Of a stretch of 64,000 nucleotides of DNA, positions 1 to 8,904 are shown piece after piece. Source of the stretch: Pseudoroseicyclus tamaricis (GTDB lineage: Bacteria > Pseudomonadota > Alphaproteobacteria > Rhodobacterales > Rhodobacteraceae); assembly GCF_012070395.1 (NCBI RefSeq), contig NZ_JAAFYS010000003.1:434001-498000 (forward strand), given 5' to 3'. Below the pieces are notes generated by a model. That model was given only the letters and a program-made list of their open reading frames with translations. It ran no database searches and was not told the DNA's origin. The position numbers and the translations under genes are program-made. Every line of letters begins with the position of its first letter. The stretch's first letter is position 1.

Positions 1-1215
1 CAGCGCGGCCGCTGGGCGACCGGCATGATGCAGATCATGCTGCTGAAGAACCCGATGTTCCGCCGCGGCCTGACGATGGCGCAGCGCCTGTGCTACATCA
101 ACTCGATGGCTTGCTGGCTCTTCCCGATCATCCGCCTGATCTTCCTCTGCGCGCCGCTGGCCTACCTGTTCTTCGGCGCCGAGATCCTCGTCGCGACGTT
201 CCAGGAAGCCATGGCCTACATGCTGGGCTACCTCGCCGTCTCCTTCCTCGTGCAGAACGCGCTCTACTCGCGCTTCCGCTGGCCACTGATGTCGGAGATC
301 TACGAGATCGCGCAGACGCCCTACCTCGCGCAGGCCGTCATCAAGACGCTGATCAAGCCGCGCGGCGCCAAGTTCAACGTCACCGCCAAGGACGAGACGC
401 TCGACAACGACTTTATCTCCCCCGCCCACTGGCCGCTGACCATCCTCTGGGGCCTCTGCGCCGCCGGCGTGGCTGCCCTGGTGGTGCGCTGGGTCAACTT
501 CCCGGGCGACCGCTCGGTGCTCTCCGTCGTCGGGGGCTGGGCGGTGTTCAACTTCATCCTCGTCTCCATCTCCTGGCGGGCCGTGGCCGAGCGCAAGCAG
601 CGCCGCGCCTCGCCGCGGGTGAACATGAACGTGCCCGCCATGGCCTGGCTGCCCGGCGCGCCGGACGAGAAGGTGGCGGCGCATATCCTCGATGCCTCCA
701 CTTCCGGGATGCGGGTGATGCTGGACGAGCCGCTGGGTGACACCCCCATCGGCAAGCGCAGCAGCGGCATGGAGCTGGTCGTGCGGCCCTACTTCGAGGG
801 CTCCCCCCACCTCGAGGCTGACATCAACCTGACGGTGATCTGCTTCCACCAGCGCCCCGACGGGCCGCAGGCCGGCTCCGTCATCAATGCCGACCAATCG
901 GTGAAGGCGCAGGAGGCCGTGGCCCACCTGATCTTCGGCGACAGCGAGAACTGGCGGAACACCCGCTACGTCTCGCAGGGCGGCATCGGGCTGATCCGCG
1001 GGCTGGGCTACGCGGCCTACCTCTTCCTCAACGGCACGCCGAAGCTGATCGCGGCCTTCATCCGCGAGCCGATGCGCCGCCGCACCGTCGTCGCCAAGCG
1101 CGACCCGTCCGACCAGGCGCACATCCTCGCCTTCGGTGTCGACATCGAGGAGCGCGAACGGATGCTTGCCCGGGCGCAGGATCATGTCGCCAAGCTGCAA
1201 GGACAAGCTGCGTGA
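1..1215 (+). CDS. bcsA: Cellulose synthase catalytic subunit BcsA, C-terminal part (5' end outside window)
   Basis: This is the 404-residue C-terminal part of the inner-membrane enzyme that polymerises UDP-glucose into cellulose and extrudes the chain. The frame is open from base 1, and the first five codons read QRGRW, the Q(Q/R)xRW motif that binds the acceptor end of the glucan, so the window edge cuts the glycosyltransferase domain. Hydrophobic segments follow at about residues 36-58, 70-88, 145-165 and 175-195. A PilZ domain comes next, with RxxxR at 202-206 and DASTSG at 231-236, the signature for c-di-GMP binding, which relieves autoinhibition in this family. The C-terminal helix region is basic. 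The stop overlaps the GTG of bcsB. The length from QxxRW to the end is close to that of Rhodobacter BcsA. Confidence 0.96.
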   Translation, partial: QRGRWATGMMQIMLLKNPMFRRGLTMAQRLCYINSMACWLFPIIRLIFLCAPLAYLFFGAEILVATFQEAMAYMLGYLAVSFLVQNALYSRFRWPLMSEIYEIAQTPYLAQAVIKTLIKPRGAKFNVTAKDETLDNDFISPAHWPLTILWGLCAAGVAALVVRWVNFPGDRSVLSVVGGWAVFNFILVSISWRAVAERKQRRASPRVNMNVPAMAWLPGAPDEKVAAHILDASTSGMRVMLDEPLGDTPIGKRSSGMELVVRPYFEGSPHLEADINLTVICFHQRPDGPQAGSVINADQSVKAQEAVAHLIFGDSENWRNTRYVSQGGIGLIRGLGYAAYLFLNGTPKLIAAFIREPMRRRTVVAKRDPSDQAHILAFGVDIEERERMLARAQDHVAKLQGQAA

Positions 1216-3464
1216 AACCCGGCTGGATCGTACCTCTTCTCGTCTCCGCCGGCCTCTGGGCCGGCGGTGCGCAAGGGCAGGAGCTTATGGCCGAGGACGG
1301 GGTGATCGATCTCACCCCCATGCTGAACGCCATGCCCGGCACCGACACTCAGGTACAGACGCCGGAGCCCGAACAATCCGAACCGGCCGCCGTGGCCCCC
1401 GCCCCCGCGGCCACGCCCACGCCGAGCCCGGCGACGGACGGCATCTCGCCCGCCCTGCCTGCCTATGACCGGGCGAGCCAGCGTGGCGCCAGCGCCGCCA
1501 ACCCGGTCGAGGCGACGGGGCAGCAGCTGCCCGAGACCATCCTGCTGCCCTTCGTCACCCAGCCCTTCCAGCGGGTGCTGCGCATCTCCGGCGAGGGCGG
1601 CAGCGCACGGCTGAGTGTACAGATCGAGAACCCGGCGCTGGCCCGCGAGCTGCGCCTGTCGCTGCGGTCCAGCGTCAACCTTCTGCCCGACCAGTCGGCG
1701 CTGACCTTCTTCCTCAACGGGGTGGAGATCGAGCGGCTGGAGCCCGACTTCTTCGACGGGTTCGAGACGGTCGCGCTGCCCTCCGACGCCCTCGTCCCCG
1801 GCGCCAACGAGCTCATCATCCGCGCCGACCATACCCACCGCATCTTCTGCGGGCCCGAGGCGAGCTTTCAGGTCTGGACGGAGATCGACCTCGGCAACAG
1901 CGGCCTCGTCGTGCCGCGCGCGGCCCTCTCCGGCGGCGCGCAGGGTATCCGCGAAGCGCTGGCGGCGCAGATCGTCTCCGCCGGTGAGGTGACCATCGAG
2001 AGCATCGGCGAGGTGCCGCCGGCGCTGCTCTCCGAGCTTGGCCAGCGCATGCGCGCCCTCGTGCCCGGCGCCGCGCCCTTGCTCACCGTCCGCTCCCCCT
2101 ATGCCCCGGTGACCGAGGGGCAGCCGCTCTCGCTTGCCCGCATCGCCATCGTCCCCTCGCAGGAGCCGGTGGCGGAGCTGCGAGAGGGTGCCGGCGGCGC
2201 GCTGGTGCTGGTGCTGGGCGGGCCGCTCGACGTCTCCATGCTCGACACCTGGCTGCCGGCTCCGCAGCCGGCCGCCGACCTGCCCGTGCTGACGCCGGCG
2301 CAGTCCATCAGCCTCGCCGACATGGGGCAGGAGGAAGGCGTGAGCTTCGAGAGCCGCTACGCGCGCTCCGACATCCGTTTCTCCCTGCCGGAGGACTGGC
2401 TGCTGAGCGCTTCGCAGAAGGCGGAGATCGACCTGAGCTACGGCTATATCGAGGGCCTGCCCGAAGGCTCGCTTCTGCTCATCAAGGTCAATGACCAGAC
2501 CGTCCGGCTGCTGCCGCTCTTCGGCCGCGGCGGCGAGACGCTGCCGCGCCTGCCCGTCGGCCTGCCGGCGCGCCTGCTCTCCGCCGGCGCCAACGAGCTC
2601 AGCTTCGAGGCCATCGTCCCCGGCGACCCGCCGGACCTGCCCTGCACGCGCCTCGGCGGGCCATACGTCACCATCGATCCGTCGACGGCGCTCGTCGTGC
2701 CGACCTCGCCGGCGATGGACTACCCCAGCGTGAGCGACGCGCTGCGCGACCTCACCCCCGGCTCGGCGAGCACGCCCCCGGGGATCGACCCGCGCAGCCT
2801 CGCCGGGCGCACCGTGTCGGCCCTGCAATCGGCCTTCCAGCCGATCGAGGGCGCCGGCGGCGCCAGCCTCACCGTCACCAGCCTCTCCGAGGTCGAGCTG
2901 GCGGCGCTCGCCCGGCTCGGCGTCACCCGTACCGCCATCGAGGGCCTGCTCGCCCCCGTCGGCGGCCGGACGCAGGAGCAGGCGCCCGCCGTCGGCCTCG
3001 TCGCCCGCGGGCGCGAGGGGGCGGAGTTCGTCTATGACTGGGTGACCGACTTCGCCATGCCCGGCGATCCGCCGCTCGGCGAGTGGCTGGCCGGGCGCCA
3101 GGGCAAGGCCTTCCTCTTCCTCGACGCGCCGGAGGAGACCTCCGCCGCCACCCTCGTCCTCGCCCCCGGCACCGAGCCGGTCGCCATCGCCGCCGCCCTC
3201 TCCGACGCGCGGTTCGATCCCTACGGGCCGAAGGGGGCCGCCGCCGTGCTCACCGAGGCCGGCACGTGGGAGAGCTGGCGCCCAGCCGCGCAGCCACCGC
3301 GCCTGCAGGAGCCACTGACGCTGGCGAATTTCCGCGACGTGGCAGGCAACTATGCCTCGTGGTCGCCGCTCCTCTTTGTCGGCCTCCTTGCGGGGCTGGT
3401 CATTCTCTCTGTATTGCTGGCACTGTCCTTCGTCGTCAGGACACGCGGGCGCAACAAGCGATGA
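1212..3464 (+). CDS. bcsB: Cellulose synthase periplasmic subunit BcsB
   Basis: BcsB is the periplasmic, membrane-anchored partner of BcsA that guides the nascent glucan. The product is 750 residues, starting at a GTG that overlaps the bcsA stop (GTGA). An N-terminal signal sequence of about 22 residues is followed by an acidic, proline- and alanine-rich stretch. The large soluble region has the alternating carbohydrate-binding and flavodoxin-like domains of the family (for example the FFLNGVEIERLEPDFF and FGRGGETLPRLPVG regions). A single C-terminal transmembrane helix at about residues 717-740 ends in a basic tail; in the known complex this anchor packs against BcsA. The stop overlaps the ATG of the endoglucanase gene, so the operon is probably translationally coupled. 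Confidence 0.95.
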   Translation: MKPGWIVPLLVSAGLWAGGAQGQELMAEDGVIDLTPMLNAMPGTDTQVQTPEPEQSEPAAVAPAPAATPTPSPATDGISPALPAYDRASQRGASAANPVEATGQQLPETILLPFVTQPFQRVLRISGEGGSARLSVQIENPALARELRLSLRSSVNLLPDQSALTFFLNGVEIERLEPDFFDGFETVALPSDALVPGANELIIRADHTHRIFCGPEASFQVWTEIDLGNSGLVVPRAALSGGAQGIREALAAQIVSAGEVTIESIGEVPPALLSELGQRMRALVPGAAPLLTVRSPYAPVTEGQPLSLARIAIVPSQEPVAELREGAGGALVLVLGGPLDVSMLDTWLPAPQPAADLPVLTPAQSISLADMGQEEGVSFESRYARSDIRFSLPEDWLLSASQKAEIDLSYGYIEGLPEGSLLLIKVNDQTVRLLPLFGRGGETLPRLPVGLPARLLSAGANELSFEAIVPGDPPDLPCTRLGGPYVTIDPSTALVVPTSPAMDYPSVSDALRDLTPGSASTPPGIDPRSLAGRTVSALQSAFQPIEGAGGASLTVTSLSEVELAALARLGVTRTAIEGLLAPVGGRTQEQAPAVGLVARGREGAEFVYDWVTDFAMPGDPPLGEWLAGRQGKAFLFLDAPEETSAATLVLAPGTEPVAIAAALSDARFDPYGPKGAAAVLTEAGTWESWRPAAQPPRLQEPLTLANFRDVAGNYASWSPLLFVGLLAGLVILSVLLALSFVVRTRGRNKR

Positions 3465-4573
3465 GCGACACCAAGCCGATGAACCGCAGACATGCGCTAG
3501 CCGCCCTCCTCTCCGCCACGGCCCTGCCCCCGCTCGGCCTCTCCGGCACCGCCGCGCTCGCGCAGACGGTTGTCAGCCCGCATCCGCTCGCCGAGGCCTG
3601 GGCGCTGTGGAAGACCGGCTACCTCGCCGAGGACGGCCGCGTCGTCGACGAGCTGCAGCAGGGCGCCAGCCACTCCGAGAGCCAGAGCTACGGGCTGCTC
3701 CTCGCCGCCACCATCGGCGACGAGGCGGCGTTCGATCTCATCGACGACTGGACGATGCGCAACCTCGCCGTCCGCGAGGACCGGCTGCTCGCCTGGCGCT
3801 GGCTGCCGGACATGGCGAACAATGTGCCCGACCTCAACAACGCCTCAGACGGTGACCTCTTCTACGCCTGGGCGCTGATCCGCGGCGCCGAGCGCTTCGA
3901 CCGCCCGGCGCTGCGCGAGCGGGCCGCCGGCATCGCGCGCGATCTCGCCGCCACCTGCATGCTGACGGCGACAACCGAGAACGGCGGCCAGCGGCTGCTC
4001 TTCGTTCCCGCCGCCGCCGGCTTCGAGCGGGAGGAGGGCAACGTGCTCAACCTCTCCTACTACATGCCCCGCGCCATGGAGGACGTGGCAGAGGCGACCG
4101 GCATCACCGCCTTCGCCGAGGCCTCCCGCGACGGCATCGGCATCATGACCGACCTCGCCATCCAGGGCCTGATCCCCGACTGGATCACCGTGGCCGCCGC
4201 CGGCGGCTATTATGCCGACGAGGAGCTGGCGGACCGCAACGGCTACGAGGCGATGCGCGTGCCGCTCTTCCTCATCTGGTCGGGCTTCGGCAACCACCCC
4301 GCCGTGCGCCGGCAGGCCGAAGCGCTCCACGCCGCCGAAATGGCGGAGATCCCGACCCCCACGGTGATGGACCGTGTGACCTACGCGGTGCGCGAGACGA
4401 GCCCCGATGCCGGCTACGCCGCGCTCGGCGGGCTTGTCACCTGCGCCTCCTCCGGTCAAAGCGGGGCCGCCATTCCCCGGTTCCGAGTCGACCAACCCTA
4501 TTATCCGGCGACGTTGCATCTCTTCGCGCTGCTCGCCCAGATCGAGGCCACACAATCATGCGTCCCCATCTGA
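3461..4573 (+). CDS. bcsZ: Periplasmic endo-1,4-beta-glucanase, glycoside hydrolase family 8 (BcsZ)
   Basis: This is a 370-residue cellulase that trims cellulose during synthesis. The ATG at 3461 was chosen because it forms an ATGA overlap with bcsB and is followed by a clear signal sequence ending near ALAQT; the reading frame stays open further upstream, but only as a shadow of bcsB. GH8 motifs are present: SHSESQSYG with the presumed catalytic acid Glu73, NNASDGDLFYAWAL with Asp130/Asp132, and GYEAMRVPLFLIW. Length fits BcsZ. Its last 16 bases overlap the next gene. The role in the operon follows from family knowledge and gene order. Confidence 0.93.
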   Translation: MSDTKPMNRRHALAALLSATALPPLGLSGTAALAQTVVSPHPLAEAWALWKTGYLAEDGRVVDELQQGASHSESQSYGLLLAATIGDEAAFDLIDDWTMRNLAVREDRLLAWRWLPDMANNVPDLNNASDGDLFYAWALIRGAERFDRPALRERAAGIARDLAATCMLTATTENGGQRLLFVPAAAGFEREEGNVLNLSYYMPRAMEDVAEATGITAFAEASRDGIGIMTDLAIQGLIPDWITVAAAGGYYADEELADRNGYEAMRVPLFLIWSGFGNHPAVRRQAEALHAAEMAEIPTPTVMDRVTYAVRETSPDAGYAALGGLVTCASSGQSGAAIPRFRVDQPYYPATLHLFALLAQIEATQSCVPI

Positions 4574-6138
4574 TCCTCTCCGCCGTTCGCCACGCCGCCA
4601 TCGCCGCCGCCATCCTCGGCGGCGTTGCGCTGCCGGCGACCGCGCCCCTGGCGCAGGAGGCGAGCGCCGCGGCCCCGGGGCCCGACGATCTGCGGGCGCT
4701 GCGCTATTACATCGAGCAGGACGAGACGGCCGCCATCACGGCGGAGATCCGGCGCCTGCAGATCGACTACCCCGGCTGGACGCCGCCGGAGGACCTCGAC
4801 TCGCTGCTCATCACCGGCCCCTCGACGGAGGTCGACCAGATCTACGCCCGCATCGCCGCCGGCGATGTCGAGGGCGCGCGCCGGCTCATCGCCACGACGC
4901 AGGGTGCCTTCCCCAACTGGGAGCCACCGGCCGACATGACGCAGCTGCTCGAGCTCGCCTCGGCGCAGGAGAGCTTCGACACCGCCGTCAGCTCGCAAAA
5001 CCTGACGCGGGCGCTGGAGATCGCCGTCGACACGCCGCAGCTGCTCAGCTGCAACCGCATCAACAACACGTGGGAGTTGGCGGCCCTGCAGGCACGCAGC
5101 GGCAACGACGCCGCCGCCCTCGCCGCCTACCGGCAGATCGTGCAATCCTGCTCCGGCTCGTCGGAGATCGTCTCGACCATCGAGAAGGCCAACGCCGTCT
5201 CCTCGGCGGACGAGATCCAGGCCCTCGTCTCCACCGCGCAGACCCGCCTGCCGGCGCTGTCGAGCACGCTGGAGACGCTGGAGGCCCGCCTCCTCGCCGG
5301 CCGCGGCATCACCCCGTCCGGCGACACGGCCGAGGCCCCGGAGGAGGACGAGGACGAGCCCGCCCCGGCCGCCGCCCCCGCGCAGACGCAGAGCGCCCCG
5401 CAGCAGGCCGCCGCTCCGGCGCCCGCGCCCGCCCCGGCGCCTGAGCCGGCCCCTGCCCCCGCACGACGGCCCGCCTCGGCGTCGCCCTCCGCCGCCCCGG
5501 CGCCGGCGCCCGCCGCCTCGCCCTCCACGGTGCCGCTCGGCATGGCCTCCTCGCAGAGCCCCTATGCCCAGCTGCCCCGCTCGGGCGACGGCCGGATCAA
5601 TGCCGTGCGCGCCGCGGCGCAGGCGGAGAACTACCGCCAATGCGCCTTCTCCTCGACGCAGCCCCGCTCGCTTGACGTGGCCTATGAGCGCGCGTGGTGC
5701 GTCTACAACCTCGACCGCCCGCTTGAATCGCTCGCCCTCTTCACCGCCGCCGCCGACGGCCGCCTCGGCGCCGTCGTTTTGCGCGACGCGCGCTACGGCA
5801 TGGCCCTCTCGATGCTGGAGCTGGAGATGACCGACGCCGCCAGCCAGGTCGCCGCGCGGACGGATTTCACCGCCCCACAGCGCCGGACGATCGAGACCAT
5901 CATCCTCGATCAGCGCGGCGTGCGCGCCTACGAGCAGGGCGATTACCGCCAGTCGATCATCTATTTCAACGAGTTGGAGCGGATCGAGGGGAGCCTGCGC
6001 CGCGACCTTGAGCTGCTGCGCGGCTACGCCATGCTCAACTCCGGCGACCAGCGGGGCGCGATCAACGTCTTCCTGCGGCTCAACGACGAGCTGTCGACGC
6101 CGGAGACGCGGCAGGCGCTGGCGGCGGCGCGGGATTAA
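4558..6138 (+). CDS. Secreted TPR-rich protein of the cellulose operon
   Basis: A 526-residue exported protein whose start overlaps the endoglucanase gene by 16 bases, making it the fourth gene of the cellulose operon. Residues 1-33 look like a signal peptide (hydrophobic core, then PLAQEA). Helical, TPR-like repeats occur at about 40-250 and again at 340-520 (for example YEQGDYRQSIIYFNELERIE). A very proline/alanine-rich linker lies between them at about residues 258-328, which could span periplasm or peptidoglycan. No beta-barrel region is apparent, so this is not a full BcsC. It may do the job of the TPR protein described for other reduced bcs operons; that is inference. No gene symbol is assigned. 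Confidence 0.8.
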   Translation: MRPHLILSAVRHAAIAAAILGGVALPATAPLAQEASAAAPGPDDLRALRYYIEQDETAAITAEIRRLQIDYPGWTPPEDLDSLLITGPSTEVDQIYARIAAGDVEGARRLIATTQGAFPNWEPPADMTQLLELASAQESFDTAVSSQNLTRALEIAVDTPQLLSCNRINNTWELAALQARSGNDAAALAAYRQIVQSCSGSSEIVSTIEKANAVSSADEIQALVSTAQTRLPALSSTLETLEARLLAGRGITPSGDTAEAPEEDEDEPAPAAAPAQTQSAPQQAAAPAPAPAPAPEPAPAPARRPASASPSAAPAPAPAASPSTVPLGMASSQSPYAQLPRSGDGRINAVRAAAQAENYRQCAFSSTQPRSLDVAYERAWCVYNLDRPLESLALFTAAADGRLGAVVLRDARYGMALSMLELEMTDAASQVAARTDFTAPQRRTIETIILDQRGVRAYEQGDYRQSIIYFNELERIEGSLRRDLELLRGYAMLNSGDQRGAINVFLRLNDELSTPETRQALAAARD

Positions 6139-6205
6139 CCCGCGCCCTCCCCGGCGTTTGGAGATCCGGCGATTCGGCCCTACATTCGGCTCACACCCGA
6201 AAACC

Positions 6206-6212
6206 AAGGAGG
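6206..6212 (+). promoter_or_regulatory. Strong Shine-Dalgarno for the 62-aa protein
   Basis: AAGGAGG sits 5 bases before the ATG at 6218, a near-perfect anti-16S match. It supports translation of this very short gene, which lies separately, 79 bases after the TPR gene stop. Confidence 0.75.
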
Positions 6213-6217
6213 AGCCG

Positions 6218-6406
6218 ATGACCAAGGATATTCTCGACCACCCCCGTGCCGTCAGCGGCACCCGCACGCGCGCCTATGCCGAGATCGAGCGCCGCAACGC
6301 GCCCGAAGGCTCGCATGAGGGGGCCAAGCGCCTGCACCGCCACAAGACGACGGCGGGCGGCCGCGTGAAGCCCTACACGCGCATCGAGCGCGGCCAGACG
6401 GCCTGA
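6218..6406 (+). CDS. Small basic protein, 62 aa, unknown function
   Basis: The product is unrecognised. The ATG has an excellent ribosome site, and the frame runs to a TGA at 6404-6406, directly followed by a strong hairpin. The product is rich in Arg, Lys and His with no membrane segment. Two similar seven-residue blocks, AYAEIER near residue 20 and PYTRIER near residue 53, flank a GAKRLHRHKTTAGG stretch, so it may be an internally duplicated or nucleic-acid-binding peptide. High third-position GC matches its neighbours, which argues for real coding. It may be transcribed with the cellulose operon or alone. Confidence 0.7.
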   Translation: MTKDILDHPRAVSGTRTRAYAEIERRNAPEGSHEGAKRLHRHKTTAGGRVKPYTRIERGQTA

Positions 6407-6412
6407 CGATCA

Positions 6413-6438
6413 GGCGCGCCGGCCTCGCCCGGCGCGCC
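6413..6438 (+). terminator. GC-rich hairpin after the 62-aa gene
   Basis: A perfect 10-bp stem (GGCGCGCCGG with its complement) and a 6-base loop start 7 bases after the stop codon. A short C-rich tract follows rather than a strong T-run, so it could be a weak terminator or a 3'-end stabiliser. It separates the cellulose region from the next genes. Confidence 0.5.
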
Positions 6439-6607
6439 CCCTTGCACCGCTGGCCACCCGGCCGTGCCCCCGCTCCCTAAAATCCAAGCCTTTAGAATGC
6501 CGCGGATTTCTCCCCGTCATCGACGGGATTGATCGCGCCCCCGCCCAGAAATGGCCCGCTTTCGCCGGCCTTCTGGCGCGCGAGGCAGCGACAACGGATA
6601 ATCCCGC

Positions 6608-7318
6608 ATGCAGCATCTGAAGGGTCCGGCGATCTGGCTTCTGCGCCTTGTGGTGGCGGGGCTGGCGATCGAGCTTCTCTCCCCGCATCTCGCGGGCGGA
6701 GAGACCCAGCTCATGCGCGCGGCCATCGCCTTCGCCACGCTGGCGATGCTTGGTGCCATCCATGCTTCACCCGCCCCGGCGCCGGAGACCCTCGACGCCA
6801 CTCCCGAGCTTGCCATCGAGGAGCTGCCGCAGCCGGACTACATCGCCCCCTTCCAGCCGGTGCACTACAAGAAGCCGGTGCGCTACCAGTTCCAGGCCGC
6901 GCTGGAGACCCGGGTGGCGCGCGAGGTTGAGGCGGCGCGGCTCTCTCACCGGGGCCGGCGCACCGCCGCCATCGGCTACCTCGTGCTGGCCATCCTCCTC
7001 GCCGGGCTCATCGCCGACCCGTCCTTCGGCCGCCAGCCGCTCGAGACCGGCCTTGCCGACAACCTCGGCCGCGCCGTCGCCGGCCTGTCGGACGTCGTGA
7101 CCGCCCTCTTCGGGAGGGACTGGCGCGCCGCGCAAGCCTGGCTGGAGCGGGAGCTGCTGCTCCTCGCCGATGGCGACATGCGGGCGCTCTGGCAGCTCAT
7201 CCCGATGTTGACCGTGGTCACCATGGTCCCCGCCCTGGCGCTGACCGCCCTCACCGGCACCGGCCGTGCCCGCCGCCGCCGCACCTCGCCCTTTGGCGAG
7301 CCGCTGGCCTGGCGCTGA
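6608..7318 (+). CDS. Membrane protein of unknown function, 236 aa
   Basis: No family recognised. Predicted membrane segments are at about residues 8-28, 36-52, 118-138 and 200-220. Between the second and third lies a charged stretch with a Pro-Tyr-rich section (YIAPFQPVHYKKPVRYQF), followed by an arginine-rich helix. The C-terminus is basic (RARRRR). It is four bases from the next membrane protein gene and probably forms a two-gene unit with it. The start at 6608 is the first ATG in the frame. The unit faces mipZ tail to tail, which by itself says nothing about function. Confidence 0.75.
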   Translation: MQHLKGPAIWLLRLVVAGLAIELLSPHLAGGETQLMRAAIAFATLAMLGAIHASPAPAPETLDATPELAIEELPQPDYIAPFQPVHYKKPVRYQFQAALETRVAREVEAARLSHRGRRTAAIGYLVLAILLAGLIADPSFGRQPLETGLADNLGRAVAGLSDVVTALFGRDWRAAQAWLERELLLLADGDMRALWQLIPMLTVVTMVPALALTALTGTGRARRRRTSPFGEPLAWR

Positions 7319-7321
7319 CCC

Positions 7322-7813
7322 ATGCAAGGCGCACCCATGCAGAAATACGAGTTCCATGACCGCCTCGCCGCCCGGCTGGCCGAGCGAGACGCGCAGCCGA
7401 CACCGGGGCGCCGCCCCCGCCGCGGCAACGGCGGCGGCCGGGCCATCCTGCTGCTGATCGCCATCGCGCTCGGCCTGGCCGCGCTGGCGCCGCTGGTCGC
7501 CCGCCTCGGCCCTGGCACTCTTTCCGCCACGGATCCCGCCGTCACCGCGGTGGAGGACGCCGCCACCACGCTCGCCGCGGCGCCGGCGGAGGCCGGCCTG
7601 CCCGATGCCGAGCGCCTCGGCGAGGCGCTCTACACCTGGGCGCGCGCCCATGTCGGCCCGTCCATCGAGGTGCTGGACCCGATGCAGTTCCTCGTCGCCG
7701 CCGGCACGGGGCTGCTCTTCGTGGTCATCTTCTCCCTGCTGATGCTGCGGCTGGTGCTCCGCCTCGTCTTCGGGCGGCGCCAGCACAACATCAAAGAGAT
7801 GGGGATCCGCTAG
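7322..7813 (+). CDS. Membrane protein of unknown function, 163 aa
   Basis: A small two-helix membrane protein. A basic N-terminus (about residues 25-40, rich in Arg and Gly) precedes a hydrophobic helix at about 40-60; an Ala-rich periplasmic or cytoplasmic stretch follows, and a second helix at about 125-150 ends in a basic tail. An alternative ATG lies at 7337. The gene begins four bases after the stop of the preceding membrane protein. Its last four bases overlap the 3' end of mipZ on the other strand. No known family recognised. Confidence 0.7.
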   Translation: MQGAPMQKYEFHDRLAARLAERDAQPTPGRRPRRGNGGGRAILLLIAIALGLAALAPLVARLGPGTLSATDPAVTAVEDAATTLAAAPAEAGLPDAERLGEALYTWARAHVGPSIEVLDPMQFLVAAGTGLLFVVIFSLLMLRLVLRLVFGRRQHNIKEMGIR

Positions 7814-8619
7814 AAATCCACCTTCACGCCCGGCAGCTTGAGGGACTTCACCGTCTCCCTCAGCTCCGCCCGCGCGGCGATGCCGGAGAGGGAGAGCCCC
7901 CGCACCCCGGCGTCGCGCAGGTCGAGCAGCGTCAGCCCGCGCGGGAAGAGCTCGCGGAAGATCACCCGCTCGCCGAAGCCGGGGCCGACGCGGAAGCCGA
8001 TGCGCTTGGCCAGCCGCTCCACCGCGCTCTCGATCTTGGCCTTGTTGATCATGTGCTGCGCGCCGATCCGGTTGCGCATGACGATCCAGTCGAGCGGCTT
8101 CATCCCCGCGCTCGCCCGGCTCTGCCGCGCCGCCCAGACCATCTCGGAATAGACGGAGGGGCCGAGGATCTCCTCCCCCTCCGGGTCCATCCGGGCCAGC
8201 ATGTCGAAATCGACGAAGCTGTCATTGAGCGGCGTCACCAGCGTATCGGCCAGCGAATGGGCCATCTGGGAGATGCGGGAATGGGCGCCGGGGCAGTCGA
8301 TCACCGTGAAGGCGCAGACGCCGTCGAGACGGTCGATGGCCTCGGCGAAGCGCCGGTCGATCGCGTGCTCTCCGGCGGCGACCTGATCGGCGCCGATCTT
8401 CGGCAGCTCGGCCACCTCGGGCGTCGGCAGATCGAGCCCCTCGCGGGCGACGGTGGCGCGGCGGTTCTCGATATAGCGGGCGAGGGAGCGCTGGCGCAGA
8501 TCGAGGTCGATCACGCCGGTGGCGTGCCCCATCCGCGAGAGGGCCGTGGCAATATGCATGGCGGTCGTGCTCTTGCCCGCCCCGCCCTTCTCGTTGCCCA
8601 CGACGATCAGATGCGCCAT
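7810..8619 (-). CDS. mipZ: MipZ, ParA-type ATPase that positions the division site
   Basis: This 269-residue protein of the ParA/MinD superfamily matches the MipZ branch closely. It has a deviant Walker A NEKGGAGKST (9-18), the MipZ-typical DLDLRQRSLARYIENR (about 38-53), VIDCPG (Walker B/switch II, near 105), TPLNDSFVDFDML, and the C-terminal block RVIFRELFPRGLTLLDL. In Caulobacter, MipZ forms a gradient from the ParB-bound origin and inhibits FtsZ polymerisation, restricting the Z-ring to midcell. It is encoded alone here; no parB or ftsZ is in the window. ATG start. Confidence in the family assignment is high because several long blocks are MipZ-specific rather than generic ParA. Confidence 0.93.
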   Translation of the reverse strand: MAHLIVVGNEKGGAGKSTTAMHIATALSRMGHATGVIDLDLRQRSLARYIENRRATVAREGLDLPTPEVAELPKIGADQVAAGEHAIDRRFAEAIDRLDGVCAFTVIDCPGAHSRISQMAHSLADTLVTPLNDSFVDFDMLARMDPEGEEILGPSVYSEMVWAARQSRASAGMKPLDWIVMRNRIGAQHMINKAKIESAVERLAKRIGFRVGPGFGERVIFRELFPRGLTLLDLRDAGVRGLSLSGIAARAELRETVKSLKLPGVKVDF

Positions 8620-8904
8620 GTCGTTTGCTGCCCCTTGTTCCCCCGCTGTTCCCGCTGAATATCCGCGCCTTGCAAAGATGGAAAGCCGCGCGTCCCTCGC
8701 CGGCAGGATATGTCAGGTGACATGATCCTTGCCTGATGCTCACGGATCCGTTACCAGCGCAGGCAAGAGCGGCACCGGGCCCGCGGTGGGCCGTCCAGGC
8801 CTCCTGCCCGTGTCGCGGCTTGCCTTCGGGCCGGAACTTTCGGTTCGTCGGGGTCGGCAGAGCGGCCTTTTTGCTGCTGACCGGCCCGCCCCCTGTCCGG
8901 CGCC

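Noticed and set aside
5332-5541. Low-complexity GC-rich tract as a possible frameshift or insertion
   Set aside because: It encodes an uninterrupted Pro/Ala linker in frame with TPR regions on both sides.
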